This document shows, piece after piece, positions 1 through 8,111 of a stretch of DNA of 64,000 bases (positions are counted from its first letter, which is position 1; each line of letters opens with the position of its first letter). The stretch comes from JAVBMV01 sp031552145 (GTDB lineage: Bacteria > Myxococcota > Myxococcia > Myxococcales > UBA5297). The stretch covers positions 255,955 to 319,954 of the forward strand of contig JAVBMV010000007.1 in the NCBI GenBank assembly GCA_031552145.1, read 5' to 3'. Made by a program: the position numbers and the translations under genes. The notes under the pieces are model-generated. The model searched no databases and was not told where the DNA came from. It saw nothing but the letters and a program-made list of their open reading frames with translations.

Positions 1-42
1 CAGGAGCGGCTGAGTGACGCCTTCCGGGCGAGTGAGAACTGA
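1..42 (+). CDS. 3' end of an unidentified gene (partial)
   Basis: An open frame enters from the window edge and ends at TGA 40-42, giving a tail of 13 residues ending RASEN. The stop overlaps the ATG of the methyltransferase by one base (TGATG), which suggests translational coupling. It could be a partner of the methyltransferase, but 13 residues do not allow identification. Confidence 0.4.
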   Translation, partial: QERLSDAFRASEN

Positions 43-881
43 TGAAGACGAATATCGAGCTCATCCAGGGCGACAACCTCGAGATAACCCGGCGCTTCGC
101 CGACGCATCGTTCGACCTTATCTACATCGATCCTCCCTTCAACACGGGGCGCGCCCAGTCGCGCACGCGCATCCGCGTGGCGCGCGCCGAGGGGGACGCC
201 CCGGGCGACAGGACGGGCTTCCAGGGACGGCGCTACAGGACGGAGGTGCTGGGGAAGAGCGCCTACGCCGACGCCTTCGACGACTACATGGAGTTCCTGC
301 TGCCGAGGCTTTTAGAGGCGCACCGGCTGCTCGCGCCGAGCGGCAGCTTCTTCCTGCACCTCGACTACCGCGAGGTCCATTACGCGAAGGTGGCGCTCGA
401 CGCGATCTTCGGTCGCGAGAGCTTCATCAACGAACTGATCTGGGCCTACGACTACGGCGCGCGCGCGACGAAGCGCTGGTCGCCCAAGCATGACACCATT
501 CTTTGGTATGCCAAGGATCCGGAGAACTACTGCTTCAACTACGATGAGATCGATCGCATCCCCTACATGGCCCCCGGCCTCGTGGGGCCCGAGAAGGCGG
601 CGCGGGGGAAGACGCCCACCGACACCTGGTGGCACACCATCGTCAGCCCTAATGGCAAGGAGAAGACGGGCTACCCCACGCAGAAGCCGCTGGGGATCCT
701 CACCCGCATCGTCCGCGTCCACTCGCGCCCCGGCGACAGGTTGCTCGACTTCTTCGCCGGCAGCGGCTCCTTCGGAGAGGCGGCGGCGCGCCTGGGGCGC
801 CACGTCACCCTGGTGGACGAGAGCCCCGAGGCGATGGAGGTGATGCGGCGTCGTCTGGGGTGTTACCTGACGGCGCCATGA
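42..881 (+). CDS. Beta-class site-specific DNA methyltransferase (N4-C or N6-A)
   Basis: This 279-residue protein is predicted to transfer a methyl group from S-adenosylmethionine to an exocyclic amino group in DNA. The catalytic motif DPPF lies at residues 30-33 (IYIDPPFNTG). The SAM-binding motif FFAGSGS sits near the C-terminus, after TQKPLG. Catalytic motif first and SAM motif last is the beta-class order seen in many N4-cytosine and N6-adenine enzymes. The start overlaps the stop of an upstream partial gene. No restriction endonuclease is visible downstream, so the enzyme is either solitary or paired with the truncated upstream gene. Target sequence and cytosine/adenine choice cannot be read from the sequence. 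Confidence 0.88.
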   Translation: MKTNIELIQGDNLEITRRFADASFDLIYIDPPFNTGRAQSRTRIRVARAEGDAPGDRTGFQGRRYRTEVLGKSAYADAFDDYMEFLLPRLLEAHRLLAPSGSFFLHLDYREVHYAKVALDAIFGRESFINELIWAYDYGARATKRWSPKHDTILWYAKDPENYCFNYDEIDRIPYMAPGLVGPEKAARGKTPTDTWWHTIVSPNGKEKTGYPTQKPLGILTRIVRVHSRPGDRLLDFFAGSGSFGEAAARLGRHVTLVDESPEAMEVMRRRLGCYLTAP

Positions 882-957
882 AGGGCGCGGCAAGCGGCGC
901 CCATCTCGACGCTGCATCTGGAGGAGGCGCGAGGGAAGGGCGCGGCAAGCGGCGCCC
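881..957. repeat. 22-bp direct repeat pair, REP-like
   Basis: The same 22 bases (beginning AAGGGCGCGG) occur at 881-902 and 936-957, between the convergent methyltransferase and Spy-like genes. Each copy is an imperfect palindrome (GGGCGC...GCGCCC), as in REP-type intergenic repeats. It may act as a transcription end or be a decayed repeat; there is no U-tract. Confidence 0.5.
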
Positions 958-1500
958 CTACTTTGCTTTCGCCGCGCGCGCCTGGACGAGAGCAATGAAC
1001 TCGTCCGAGATCGTCGTCATCGAGCGCGCGAAGGCGTTGAACCTGGCTCTGGCGCGGCGCGCATTCTTGTCGCTCTCCTCGGAGTCGAGCGGAGCCAACT
1101 CCAGCGACGCCAGCGCATCTTTCTGCCGCTGAGTCAGGAGCTTTCCAATCTCTTTGCCATCATCACCTCGAGTGGGCCTCTGGCGGAGCGCGGCGCCCTC
1201 CTTCAGGGTCGAGGCGCTGATCTCGCCCTGCTGCTTCATCTCGTCGCGCGCTTTCTTCAGCGCGGCGACGATGGCAGGGCGCTTCTTCTCGAGGTCCGCC
1301 TTGAACTGCTCGGCCCTGGCGCGCGCCTCTTTGAGCAGCGGCAGGATCTGACGTGCCTGCTCGGGAGTCAGGTCGAGCGCCTTGTCGATCTTGAGCGCCG
1401 AGATCTCCCGCTTCAGCGCGGCGACCTCGGGGTCATTCTCCGCGGCAGAGGCGGCGGTGGGTAGGAGCAGCAGGGAGAGCGCGATGGCGAGTCGTTTCAT
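958..1500 (-). CDS. Spy/CpxP-like periplasmic protein
   Basis: A 180-residue exported protein with a signal peptide (LSLLLLPTAASA, cleavage near residue 20). The mature part is almost all helical and charged. Two LTxxQ-type motifs are visible: LTPEQARQILPLL near residue 44 and LTQRQKDAL near residue 127. They are the hallmark of the Spy/CpxP/ZraP family of periplasmic chaperones and metal sensors. It lies downstream of a sigma/anti-sigma pair on the same strand, so it is probably the envelope-stress effector or sensor of that operon. Family assignment rests on the motif pair and helical character, not on strong overall similarity. Confidence 0.6.
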   Translation of the reverse strand: MKRLAIALSLLLLPTAASAAENDPEVAALKREISALKIDKALDLTPEQARQILPLLKEARARAEQFKADLEKKRPAIVAALKKARDEMKQQGEISASTLKEGAALRQRPTRGDDGKEIGKLLTQRQKDALASLELAPLDSEESDKNARRARARFNAFARSMTTISDEFIALVQARAAKAK

Positions 1501-1572
1501 GTCGTTCGTCCTTGTCGTTGACGGTCGAGGGCAGGTGTTTCATGGGTGAGAGACCCTCGGCGCGCGATTAGG

Positions 1573-1953
1573 TTAAGGCGCGTCGAGCTGGGCGAATGGA
1601 GAGAGGTGGGCGAGCTCTTCGGGGTAGCTCTCGAGGAGTTCACCGCTGCACCCCAAGTCGTAGGCCCAGGTGGGCCACTCCTCGGGGACTGGCTCCACCC
1701 ACACAAAATCATCTGGCGCGCGCACCTCGCCGAAGTCGAAGAGCCAGAGACCGAGCGCCGCCGTGGCGACGGAGATGCCTCCAGCCAGCGCGAGCCTTCT
1801 GGGCCACGGCGTGCGCTGGGCATGAGGGAGCTTCAACCGCGCGGCCGCTGTTGGGGTGGCGCCCGCGGTCGATTCCAGAAGCGCGAGCACTTCGCGTGCC
1901 TTTGCGCATTCGGCGCAGCGCGCTGGATCGGGACAGTCGTGGAGGGCTTTCAT
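1573..1953 (-). CDS. Small single-pass membrane protein, probable anti-sigma factor
   Basis: A 126-residue protein whose ATG overlaps the stop of the ECF sigma gene (ATGA), the usual arrangement for an anti-sigma factor. The N-terminus has Cys7, Cys13 and Cys16 after His5, which could bind zinc but do not match the canonical H-x3-C-x2-C anti-sigma motif. One transmembrane helix lies at about residues 52-71 (LALAGGISVATAALGLWLF). The C-terminal 55 residues are acidic and Trp/Pro-rich and would face the periplasm. The role is inferred from position, topology and the Cys cluster; sequence alone does not prove sigma binding. Confidence 0.55.
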   Translation of the reverse strand: MKALHDCPDPARCAECAKAREVLALLESTAGATPTAAARLKLPHAQRTPWPRRLALAGGISVATAALGLWLFDFGEVRAPDDFVWVEPVPEEWPTWAYDLGCSGELLESYPEELAHLSPFAQLDAP

Positions 1954-2522
1954 GACTCTTCCTCACTGCGAATGAGCGACCGCAGGCGCGCGGTCGCCTG
2001 ATGGAAGGTGACTCTCGCGTTGATCTCGGTGATCGAGAGCGCGCAGGCGAGCTCCGCGAAAGAGAGTTCTGCGTCGATCCGCAGCGACACCACCTGGCGT
2101 TGGCGAAGCGAGAGCCGCCCCAGGCAGTCGCGCAGGCGCCGCCGCTCCTCCTCCATGACGAGCGGCTCGTGGTTCGTCGTCGCCACCTCGAGTGGCAGGC
2201 CCAAGAGGCGCCTCGCGCAGTCGCGAAGATAGTTGCGGCAGAGGTTCGAGGCTGCCTTGAAGAGATAGGGCTTGAAGGCGCCCGGCGCGCGCAGTCTCCG
2301 CAGCTTCGGCAGCGTCGCGACGAAGGTCCGTTGAACCAGCTCCTCCGCCTCGTCTGTGTCGCGCGCGTAGCGAAAGGCGAGGCGATAGAGCTGTCGGTAG
2401 TAGCGCGCGAAGAGCAGATCGAGCGCGCGCTGGTCGCCCTCGAGGTAGAGGCAAACCAGCTCGTGGTCGGCCGCGGGATCCGTGGCAGTGGCAAGAGGAA
2501 GGGCCTGGGCGATAGCGTGCAC
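1950..2522 (-). CDS. RNA polymerase ECF sigma factor
   Basis: A 190-residue (from GTG 2522) sigma-70-family regulator of the extracytoplasmic-function type. Region 2 is recognisable in DQRALDLLFARYYRQLYRLAFRY followed by DEAEELVQRTFVA. Region 4 is CLGRLSLRQRQVVSLRI followed by the helix-turn-helix SFAELACALSITEINARVTFHQATARL. The frame is open back to a TTG at 2648, but those extra residues show no sigma homology, so the GTG at 2522 is preferred; it lacks a strong Shine-Dalgarno. A GGGAAC on the minus strand at 2585-2580 resembles an ECF -35 element and would fit autoregulation. The 128-bp gap to the divergent ATPase holds both promoters. Confidence 0.85.
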   Translation of the reverse strand: MHAIAQALPLATATDPAADHELVCLYLEGDQRALDLLFARYYRQLYRLAFRYARDTDEAEELVQRTFVATLPKLRRLRAPGAFKPYLFKAASNLCRNYLRDCARRLLGLPLEVATTNHEPLVMEEERRRLRDCLGRLSLRQRQVVSLRIDAELSFAELACALSITEINARVTFHQATARLRSLIRSEEES

Positions 2523-2650
2523 GATTGGAGAACACGCGGCAGGGCAAAATGTTAGCGCCGGGGTCGCACGTCTTTCTTCGTTCCCTTGTGTCAGTACTCT
2601 CGGGAGGCTAAGATGTTTTACGTTATCTTGGCTCTCTAAATGAGGCAACC

Positions 2651-4114
2651 ATGGCCAAAGACTGGGGTTTTTATGGCAGAAAGAGCGAGCTCGAGGCCAT
2701 GGGCAAGATCTTGGAGCGCGGGCGCTGGTTTTTCCTGAAGATCACGGGGAGGCGGCGTATCGGCAAGAGCAGTCTCGTTCGACAGGTCATCGGATCAGGG
2801 AGGGGGCGCAAGGTCCTCTACATCCAGATCCCGGACTCCGATCCTTCGGGCGTGGTCAGCGCCGCCCGCGACTTCATGAAGACCTTCGGGATCGATTCGG
2901 GACTTCCCGGCGACCTCAGAAGCCTCGCGGCGCGCTTGGCCTCGCTCGTGGAGGAGGGGTGGGTGGTTGCGCTGGACGAGTTCCAGTACTTCCATCGAAA
3001 GGCGCTCTTCGAGTTCACGTCGCAGCTGCAGGTAGAGGTGGATCGGCTCTCCGAGAAGGCCGAGCGCGTGCGCGGCGGGATGATCGTGCTCGGCTCCGTG
3101 CACACCGAGATGGTCGCGCTCTTGGAGGAGCGAACGGCGCCGCTCTTCAACCGAATCACCGACGAGATCGAGCTGGGTCACCTCGATGTCGCGTCGCTGT
3201 TGGAGATGTTGCAGGTGCATGCAGATCTCGCTCCGCGCCGCCTGCTCTTCCTGTGGAATCTCTTCGAGGGCGTACCAAAATTCTACCGCGACTGCTTCGA
3301 GCGCGGCGTCCTCGGAGCAGAGAGGGAGGTGCTGCTGGAGCAGATGTTCTTCGGCAGCAGCAGCCCGCTGCGCGGCGAGGCCGACAACTGGTTCCTACGC
3401 GAGCTTCAAGGGCGATATGACTTCGCGCTCAAGTACATCGCGGCCCATCCAGGCTGCTCCAACGCCGATGTCGTCGCGCACACGGTGGCGGTGGAGCCCG
3501 AGAAGAAGCGGCTCATCGTTGGATACCTGAGGGCACTGGAGGAGCGGTTCGAGATGATCGAGCGCCTGCAGCCCATCTTCGCTCCGCCCAAGAGCAGGAA
3601 CGGGCGCTTCTACATTCGAGACAACTTCTTGCGGACCTGGCTGGCTGCGCTCTCGGTCCCGGCGGCTTCGATCAACTTCAGGCCTGTAGCCGAGCTGGTG
3701 CGCCAAGCGAACGAACGACTCGCTGAGTCCGAGGGATATGGACTGGAGCGGCTGGCAGCGGTCCTCTACGAGGAGCGGAGCCGCAAGGGAGTTGGCGACT
3801 TTGGCGTCACGAAGATGGTGCGTGGCTGGTGGGATCGCGCTGGAACAGAGATCGATCTCGTCGCGGTGAACGAGCAGGAGCGGGTGATTCGTCTCGGTTC
3901 ATGCAAGCGCACGCCGGAGCGGCTCGTCGCGTCGTTGAAGGCGTTCGACGGACACGTGGCGCGCTTCAGGGAGACGCGGCGCGAGCTCGGAGATTTCAAG
4001 TTGGAGAAGGTGGCGATTGCGCCGGAGCTTACGCCTGAGCAGCGGCGCAAGATCGAGGAGCAGGGCTACCTGCCGCAGTCCCTCTCCGAACTGACGGCGC
4101 CGTTGAAGAACTAG
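2651..4114 (+). CDS. AAA ATPase with DUF234-like C-terminal domain
   Basis: A 487-residue P-loop ATPase of the archaeal-ATPase type (ATPase_2). Walker A is GRRRIGKSS at residues 33-41. Walker B is VVALDEFQYF near 109, followed by a sensor-like VLGSVHTEM. The middle part looks like winged-helix DNA binding. The C-terminal part carries YIRDNFLRTWL and a PD-(D/E)xK-like core, EIDLVAV...GSCK, as in DUF234 proteins. The usual ECK is SCK here, so nuclease activity is doubtful. The family is abundant in archaea and scattered in bacteria; its function is not established. It is divergent from the sigma operon, separated by 128 bp. Two further ATPases of related design lie within 9 kb. Confidence 0.8.
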   Translation: MAKDWGFYGRKSELEAMGKILERGRWFFLKITGRRRIGKSSLVRQVIGSGRGRKVLYIQIPDSDPSGVVSAARDFMKTFGIDSGLPGDLRSLAARLASLVEEGWVVALDEFQYFHRKALFEFTSQLQVEVDRLSEKAERVRGGMIVLGSVHTEMVALLEERTAPLFNRITDEIELGHLDVASLLEMLQVHADLAPRRLLFLWNLFEGVPKFYRDCFERGVLGAEREVLLEQMFFGSSSPLRGEADNWFLRELQGRYDFALKYIAAHPGCSNADVVAHTVAVEPEKKRLIVGYLRALEERFEMIERLQPIFAPPKSRNGRFYIRDNFLRTWLAALSVPAASINFRPVAELVRQANERLAESEGYGLERLAAVLYEERSRKGVGDFGVTKMVRGWWDRAGTEIDLVAVNEQERVIRLGSCKRTPERLVASLKAFDGHVARFRETRRELGDFKLEKVAIAPELTPEQRRKIEEQGYLPQSLSELTAPLKN

Positions 4115-4183
4115 GGGCGCAGAGATAAGGCCCGAGGCACTCTAGGTGATGCGGCGCCGCCAGGCGTGGTACAGGACGACCCC

Positions 4184-5392
4184 ATGAGACGCTCTTCGAA
4201 AATTGTCGCTCTGTCGACGCTGCTCTTTGTGGCGCGGCCGGTGTTTGCCCAGAGTCCCGCTGACCCCATCGATCCCGATCTCGCCGCCGCGGCGAAGGAG
4301 GACGAGGCAGCGCGGGGGGCGGCGGGCGCCTCGGCTACGTCCGGCCCCGTGGCGAAGCTCAACCCCGACCTCAGCCTCATCATGAGCGCCGGCTTCGGCT
4401 GGTTTGGCCGCGAGGAGCACCTGCTCCAGGGTGGCCACGCCATGGACGAGAACGGCTTCGCGCTGCAGGGGCTGGAGCTGGCCGCCTCGGCCTCGGTCGA
4501 TCCCTACTTCCGCTTCGATCTCAGCTTTGAGCTGCGCCATCAGGAGCTGGAGGAGGTCTATCTGACCACCCTGGCGCTGCCCGCGAGCCTCCAGGCCCGC
4601 GCGGGCTACTTCAACGTCGCCTTCGGAAGGCAGAACCCACAGCATCTGCATACGTGGAACTTCGCCAACCCGCCGCTCTCCCACACCCGCTTCATGTCGG
4701 AGGAGCACTTCAGAGGGACGGGGGCCGAGCTCTCGAGGCTCTTGCCTCTACCCTGGTATTCGCTGCTCCTCGCCGAGGTCATGACGCCGAGCGAGGCGTC
4801 GGAGTTCAACTCCGCGACCTTCGGCACGGTGGAGCAGGGGCGGGGCGGAACTACGAATGGGCTGGAGGATCTGCTCTATGTGGGCCGGCTTGAGAACTTC
4901 TTCGAGCTCTCTACCGATTGGTCGTTGCTCTTCGGCGCGAGCGCCGCCTTCGGCCAGAGCCCCTATCTCTCCGGCGGTCGCGCCGCGCTCTATGGAAGCG
5001 ACCTCTACTTCAAGTGGCGCCCGCTCGCGGGGGGTGGTGACTTTGCGGTGGCGCTCACGCTCGAGGCGCTCCTGCGCGACAGCGAGCTGCCCGAAGATTC
5101 CCTGCGCGACTGGGGCGGCTATGCCCAGCTCGATTTCTTTCTGAGCCGCCGCTTCATGCTCGGCGCGCGGGGCGACTATGCGGCGACGGCCCAGGGGGCA
5201 TTGCCCGAAGAGTCGGAGCTCCCGCGCAACGAGGCGCGCGGCTCGCTCGCCTTCACCTTCCTGCCCTCCCACTTCTCCAAGCTGCGGCTGCAGGCGGATC
5301 TGTCGCGGGCCGCTCCAGGGGCCGATTGGGCGCCGGCGCTCTTCCTGCAGGCCGAGGTGAGCGCCGGAGAGCATGGCGCCCACAAATTCTAA
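4184..5392 (+). CDS. Outer-membrane beta-barrel (porin-like) of the metal-uptake operon
   Basis: A 402-residue exported protein; the ATG at 4184 gives a good signal peptide (IVALSTLLFVARPVFAQ), better than the GTG 18 bases upstream. The mature sequence alternates hydrophobic and polar residues in many short strands (YFRFDLSFELRH, SLQARAGYFNVAFGRQNP, SLAFTFL). The motif FNVAFGRQNPQHLHTWNF resembles phosphate-selective-porin-like barrels found next to zinc or manganese ABC transporters. It is the first gene of an operon with a metal substrate-binding protein, ATPase and permease, so it may be the outer-membrane entry for the metal. No TonB box or plug domain is visible. No Zur-like operator was recognised in the short upstream gap. 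Confidence 0.65.
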   Translation: MRRSSKIVALSTLLFVARPVFAQSPADPIDPDLAAAAKEDEAARGAAGASATSGPVAKLNPDLSLIMSAGFGWFGREEHLLQGGHAMDENGFALQGLELAASASVDPYFRFDLSFELRHQELEEVYLTTLALPASLQARAGYFNVAFGRQNPQHLHTWNFANPPLSHTRFMSEEHFRGTGAELSRLLPLPWYSLLLAEVMTPSEASEFNSATFGTVEQGRGGTTNGLEDLLYVGRLENFFELSTDWSLLFGASAAFGQSPYLSGGRAALYGSDLYFKWRPLAGGGDFAVALTLEALLRDSELPEDSLRDWGGYAQLDFFLSRRFMLGARGDYAATAQGALPEESELPRNEARGSLAFTFLPSHFSKLRLQADLSRAAPGADWAPALFLQAEVSAGEHGAHKF

Positions 5393-5431
5393 TATTTAGG
5401 AAGGCCCCACGCGCGGGCCGCTGGAGTCCGC

Positions 5432-6373
5432 ATGAGAGTCGGTATGAGTACGAAATGGTGGTGCCCACCGCGCATGGTTGGGCTGGCGATGGTTGTTGCC
5501 CTCTGGGCGCTCGCGGCTTCACCGGGCAGCGCCCACGCGAAGCTGCGCGTGGTGGGAACGCTCCCCGACTTCGCCTCGCTCGCGGCGGAGCTGGGCGGGG
5601 AGAGGGTCTCGACCGAAGCGCTGATCCAGGGGACCGAGGATCCGCACTTCGTCGATCCCAAGCCCTCTCACATCTTGCGCGTGAACAAGGCCGATCTGCT
5701 CATCTGCATCGGCCTGGGGCTCGAAGCGGGCTGGTTACCCAGCCTCCTGACTCAGGCACGTAATGGGGCGGTGCAGGTAGGGGCGCCGGGCTACCTCGAC
5801 GCCTCGCAGTTCGTCCAGGCCAAGGAGGTCCCGGCCAAGGTCGATCGCGCCATGGGCGATGTCCACGGCGGTGGCAACCCACACTACTATGTGTCGCCGC
5901 CCGAGATGCGCGACGTGGCCGAGGCGATCTACCGCAAGCTGGTCGCGCTCGATCCGGCGGGGCGCGCTGAGTATGAGGCGCGCTGGAAGCGATTCTCGGA
6001 GAAGTTTGCGCAAAAGAGCGCCGAGTGGAGGGCGGCGCTCGCGCCGCTGAACGGCGCCAAGGTGGTGGAGTACCACAAGAGCTGGGTCTATCTGCTCGAC
6101 TGGCTCGGCTTTACCTCCGTCGGAACGTTGGAGCCGAAGCCGGGGATCCCTCCCTCGCCGGGGCACGTCACGCAGCTGCTCATGCAGGTGAAGGACCAGG
6201 GCGTTCGCTTCGTCTTCCGCGAGAGTTATCACGCCGACAGCCTCTCGGAGGTCTTCGCCAAGAAGGCCGGCGCGCGCCTGATGGAGCTGCCGACCATGGT
6301 GGGAGCGAAGCCGGAGCTGAGGAGCGTCTGGGAGAAGTGGGACCGCATGATCCAGATGCTCACCGCCAAGTGA
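5432..6373 (+). CDS. Metal ABC transporter substrate-binding protein (ZnuA/AdcA family)
   Basis: A 313-residue periplasmic binding protein of cluster A-I, which captures Zn(II) or Mn(II) for the ABC importer encoded next. A signal peptide ends near SPGSAHA. The likely metal ligands are the histidines of EDPHFVDPKPS and GNPHYYVSPPE, the histidine of EYHKSWVYLLDWLGF, and the acidic residue of RESYHADSL. The His-rich loop typical of ZnuA is reduced to a short DVHGGGNPH, so manganese or another metal is possible. The ATG at 5432 has a GGAG seven bases upstream; a second ATG at 5444 is a weaker choice. Confidence 0.85.
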   Translation: MRVGMSTKWWCPPRMVGLAMVVALWALAASPGSAHAKLRVVGTLPDFASLAAELGGERVSTEALIQGTEDPHFVDPKPSHILRVNKADLLICIGLGLEAGWLPSLLTQARNGAVQVGAPGYLDASQFVQAKEVPAKVDRAMGDVHGGGNPHYYVSPPEMRDVAEAIYRKLVALDPAGRAEYEARWKRFSEKFAQKSAEWRAALAPLNGAKVVEYHKSWVYLLDWLGFTSVGTLEPKPGIPPSPGHVTQLLMQVKDQGVRFVFRESYHADSLSEVFAKKAGARLMELPTMVGAKPELRSVWEKWDRMIQMLTAK

Positions 6374-6430
6374 GCCCACGAAGAAATGTGAAGAAACGTG
6401 GAGAGGTGCGGGAGCCCAGTGGAATCTGCA

Positions 6431-7186
6431 ATGAGTGAGTCCCTGATCCGCCTGTGCGGCGTCGCCATCGGATATGGCCGCCCCTTGATGCGCCCCATCG
6501 ATTTCGAGCTGAGGCGGGGCGAGTTCTGGGGGATGGTGGGCCCCAATGGCGCCGGCAAGACGACGCTGGCCAAGACCCTCCTAGGCCTCGTCCCGCCTCT
6601 CGCCGGCCGTGTGGAGCGGCGCGAGGGAGGCGTGAGGGCAAGCTATGCGCCGCAGCGCCATCGCCTGAACCCCAGCTATCCGCTTTCGGTCTTCGAGGTG
6701 GTGCTGATGGGGCGCACTGGAGCGCTGCCCCTGGGGCGGCGCCCCGGCGCCGCGGATCGGCGCCGCGCCGAGGAGGAGCTCGCGCGGCTCGGCATGGCGC
6801 CCCTCGGCGCCAAGCTCTATCGCGCGCTCTCCGGCGGCCAGCAGCAGCGCGTGCTGCTGGCGCGCGCCCTCGCCGCCGATCCCGACCTCTTGGTCCTGGA
6901 CGAGCCGGCGGAGGGAATGGATCTCCTCGGCGCCAGCGACACCCTGCGCTACCTGAGGAGCGCGAATGGAAGCGGGCGCATGGCGGTGCTCATGATCAGC
7001 CATCACCTGGATGACGTCATCAGCGCCGTGGAGCGGCTCTGCTTCATCAACCAATATACGGACCTCTTCGAGGCGGGCCCGGCCGAGCAGATGGTGTCGC
7101 CGGAGAAGCTCTCCGCGCTCTATGGCAGGCCGGTCGAGACCCACACGTGCGCGGGCAGGCGCCATGTGCATGTGCGGGAGGAGTGA
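6431..7186 (+). CDS. Metal ABC transporter ATP-binding protein (ZnuC-like)
   Basis: A 251-residue ABC ATPase that powers the neighbouring permease. It has Walker A (GPNGAGKTTL), the signature LSGGQQQRVLLARAL, Walker B (LLVLDEPAEGMDL) and the switch histidine (ISHHLDDV). The ATG at 6431 starts the conserved fold (SLIRLCGVAIGYG); an in-frame GTG at 6398 would add 11 residues without homology. It lies 57 bp after the binding-protein gene and 2 bp before the permease, in one operon. The C-terminus ends in a His/Cys-containing tail (HTCAGRRHVHVREE) that could bind metal, which is an inference. Confidence 0.88.
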   Translation: MSESLIRLCGVAIGYGRPLMRPIDFELRRGEFWGMVGPNGAGKTTLAKTLLGLVPPLAGRVERREGGVRASYAPQRHRLNPSYPLSVFEVVLMGRTGALPLGRRPGAADRRRAEEELARLGMAPLGAKLYRALSGGQQQRVLLARALAADPDLLVLDEPAEGMDLLGASDTLRYLRSANGSGRMAVLMISHHLDDVISAVERLCFINQYTDLFEAGPAEQMVSPEKLSALYGRPVETHTCAGRRHVHVREE

Positions 7187-7188
7187 CG

Positions 7189-8031
7189 ATGGAGAGCTTC
7201 GGCTTCTGGGAGAGCTGGTTCGCGTGGCGCGACGCCATGCTCGTCTCGCTGCTCTGCGCCGCCGCGCTGGCCTATCTGGGCGTCTGGGTGGTGCTCAAGC
7301 GGGTGGTCTATGTGCCGCTGGCGCTGGCGCAGGTCTCGTCGGTGGGCGTCGTCCTGGCCTACCTGCTGGGATCGTGGCTTGGGATCCACCCACACGATGA
7401 CACGGGGTGCGCCATCCTGATCGATCCGGCCTGGCTCTCGCTCCTGGTCGCGCTGGCCACGGCCTTCTGGTTCGCCCGCTCGCGCGAGGAGAGCGCGCTC
7501 GCCATCGTCGCCGCCTATCTGCTCTCGGGCGCGGCGGTGCTGATCCTGGGCAACTATGTGAAGCAGGAGCTACACGACGTCCAGTCGATCCTCTTCGGAA
7601 ACGCGGTGCTCGTGGAGTCGATCCAGCTCCTCTACGTGGGCGCCGCGGCGGCGGTGGTGGCGCTGCTCCATGCGCTCTTTCTGCGCCGCTTCCTCTTCGT
7701 CTCCTTCGATCCCGACGCGGCGGGGGCGGCGGGTGTCGGCGCCTTCAGGATGGAGGTGCTGCTCTATGCCTCTTTCGCGCTGATGATCTCCATCGCCACC
7801 CGCGCCATCGGCGCCCTGCCCGCTTTTGGGCTCATGGTGCTGCCGGCCATGACGGCGCTGCGCTTCGCGCGCACGATGCGCGGCGCCTTTTCGCTCTCCG
7901 TGGGGCTGGGGCTCTTCGCGGCGGGCGTCGGCTACTACCTCTCGTTTCGCTTCGGCTTCCCCACGGGCGCCGCGATGGTGGCGCTCTCGGGGCTGCTCTA
8001 CCTCTGTTCGCTCGCCGTCAGGGCGCGGTAG
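7189..8031 (+). CDS. Metal ABC transporter permease (ZnuB-like, ABC-3 family)
   Basis: A 280-residue polytopic membrane protein with seven to nine hydrophobic segments, forming the channel of the Zn/Mn importer. The ABC-3 family features include VYVPLALAQVSSVGVVLAYLLG near residue 40 and IGALPAFGLMVLPAMTALRFA near 210. The ATG at 7189 follows a strong GGGAGGAG and is two bases after the ATPase stop. It is the last gene of the operon, followed by a long palindrome that could end the transcript. Confidence 0.88.
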   Translation: MESFGFWESWFAWRDAMLVSLLCAAALAYLGVWVVLKRVVYVPLALAQVSSVGVVLAYLLGSWLGIHPHDDTGCAILIDPAWLSLLVALATAFWFARSREESALAIVAAYLLSGAAVLILGNYVKQELHDVQSILFGNAVLVESIQLLYVGAAAAVVALLHALFLRRFLFVSFDPDAAGAAGVGAFRMEVLLYASFALMISIATRAIGALPAFGLMVLPAMTALRFARTMRGAFSLSVGLGLFAAGVGYYLSFRFGFPTGAAMVALSGLLYLCSLAVRAR

Positions 8032-8050
8032 GGAGGCTTGCATCGGGTGA

Positions 8051-8100
8051 AGTGGCAACTTTGCCACGTGGCAGAGTTGCCACGTGGCAAAGTTGCCACT
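8051..8100. repeat. 50-bp near-perfect palindrome
   Basis: Two 23-base arms (8051-8073 and 8078-8100) are exact reverse complements, separated by four bases (GAGT). Each arm contains GTGGCAACTTTGCCAC, itself palindromic at its ends, and TGCCACGTGGCA spans the inner parts, so the element is a nest of palindromes. It lies 19 bp after the metal permease gene and 11 bp before the ATG of the next ATPase gene. It could be a terminator (short T-rich TCTTTCT follows), an operator, or the scar or end of a mobile cassette. Confidence 0.85.
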
Positions 8101-8111
8101 AGTCTTTCTCC

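Noticed and set aside
2523..2648. N-terminal extension of the ECF sigma factor from a TTG at 2648
   Set aside because: The added 42 residues show no sigma-factor features and would run up against the divergent ATPase start.
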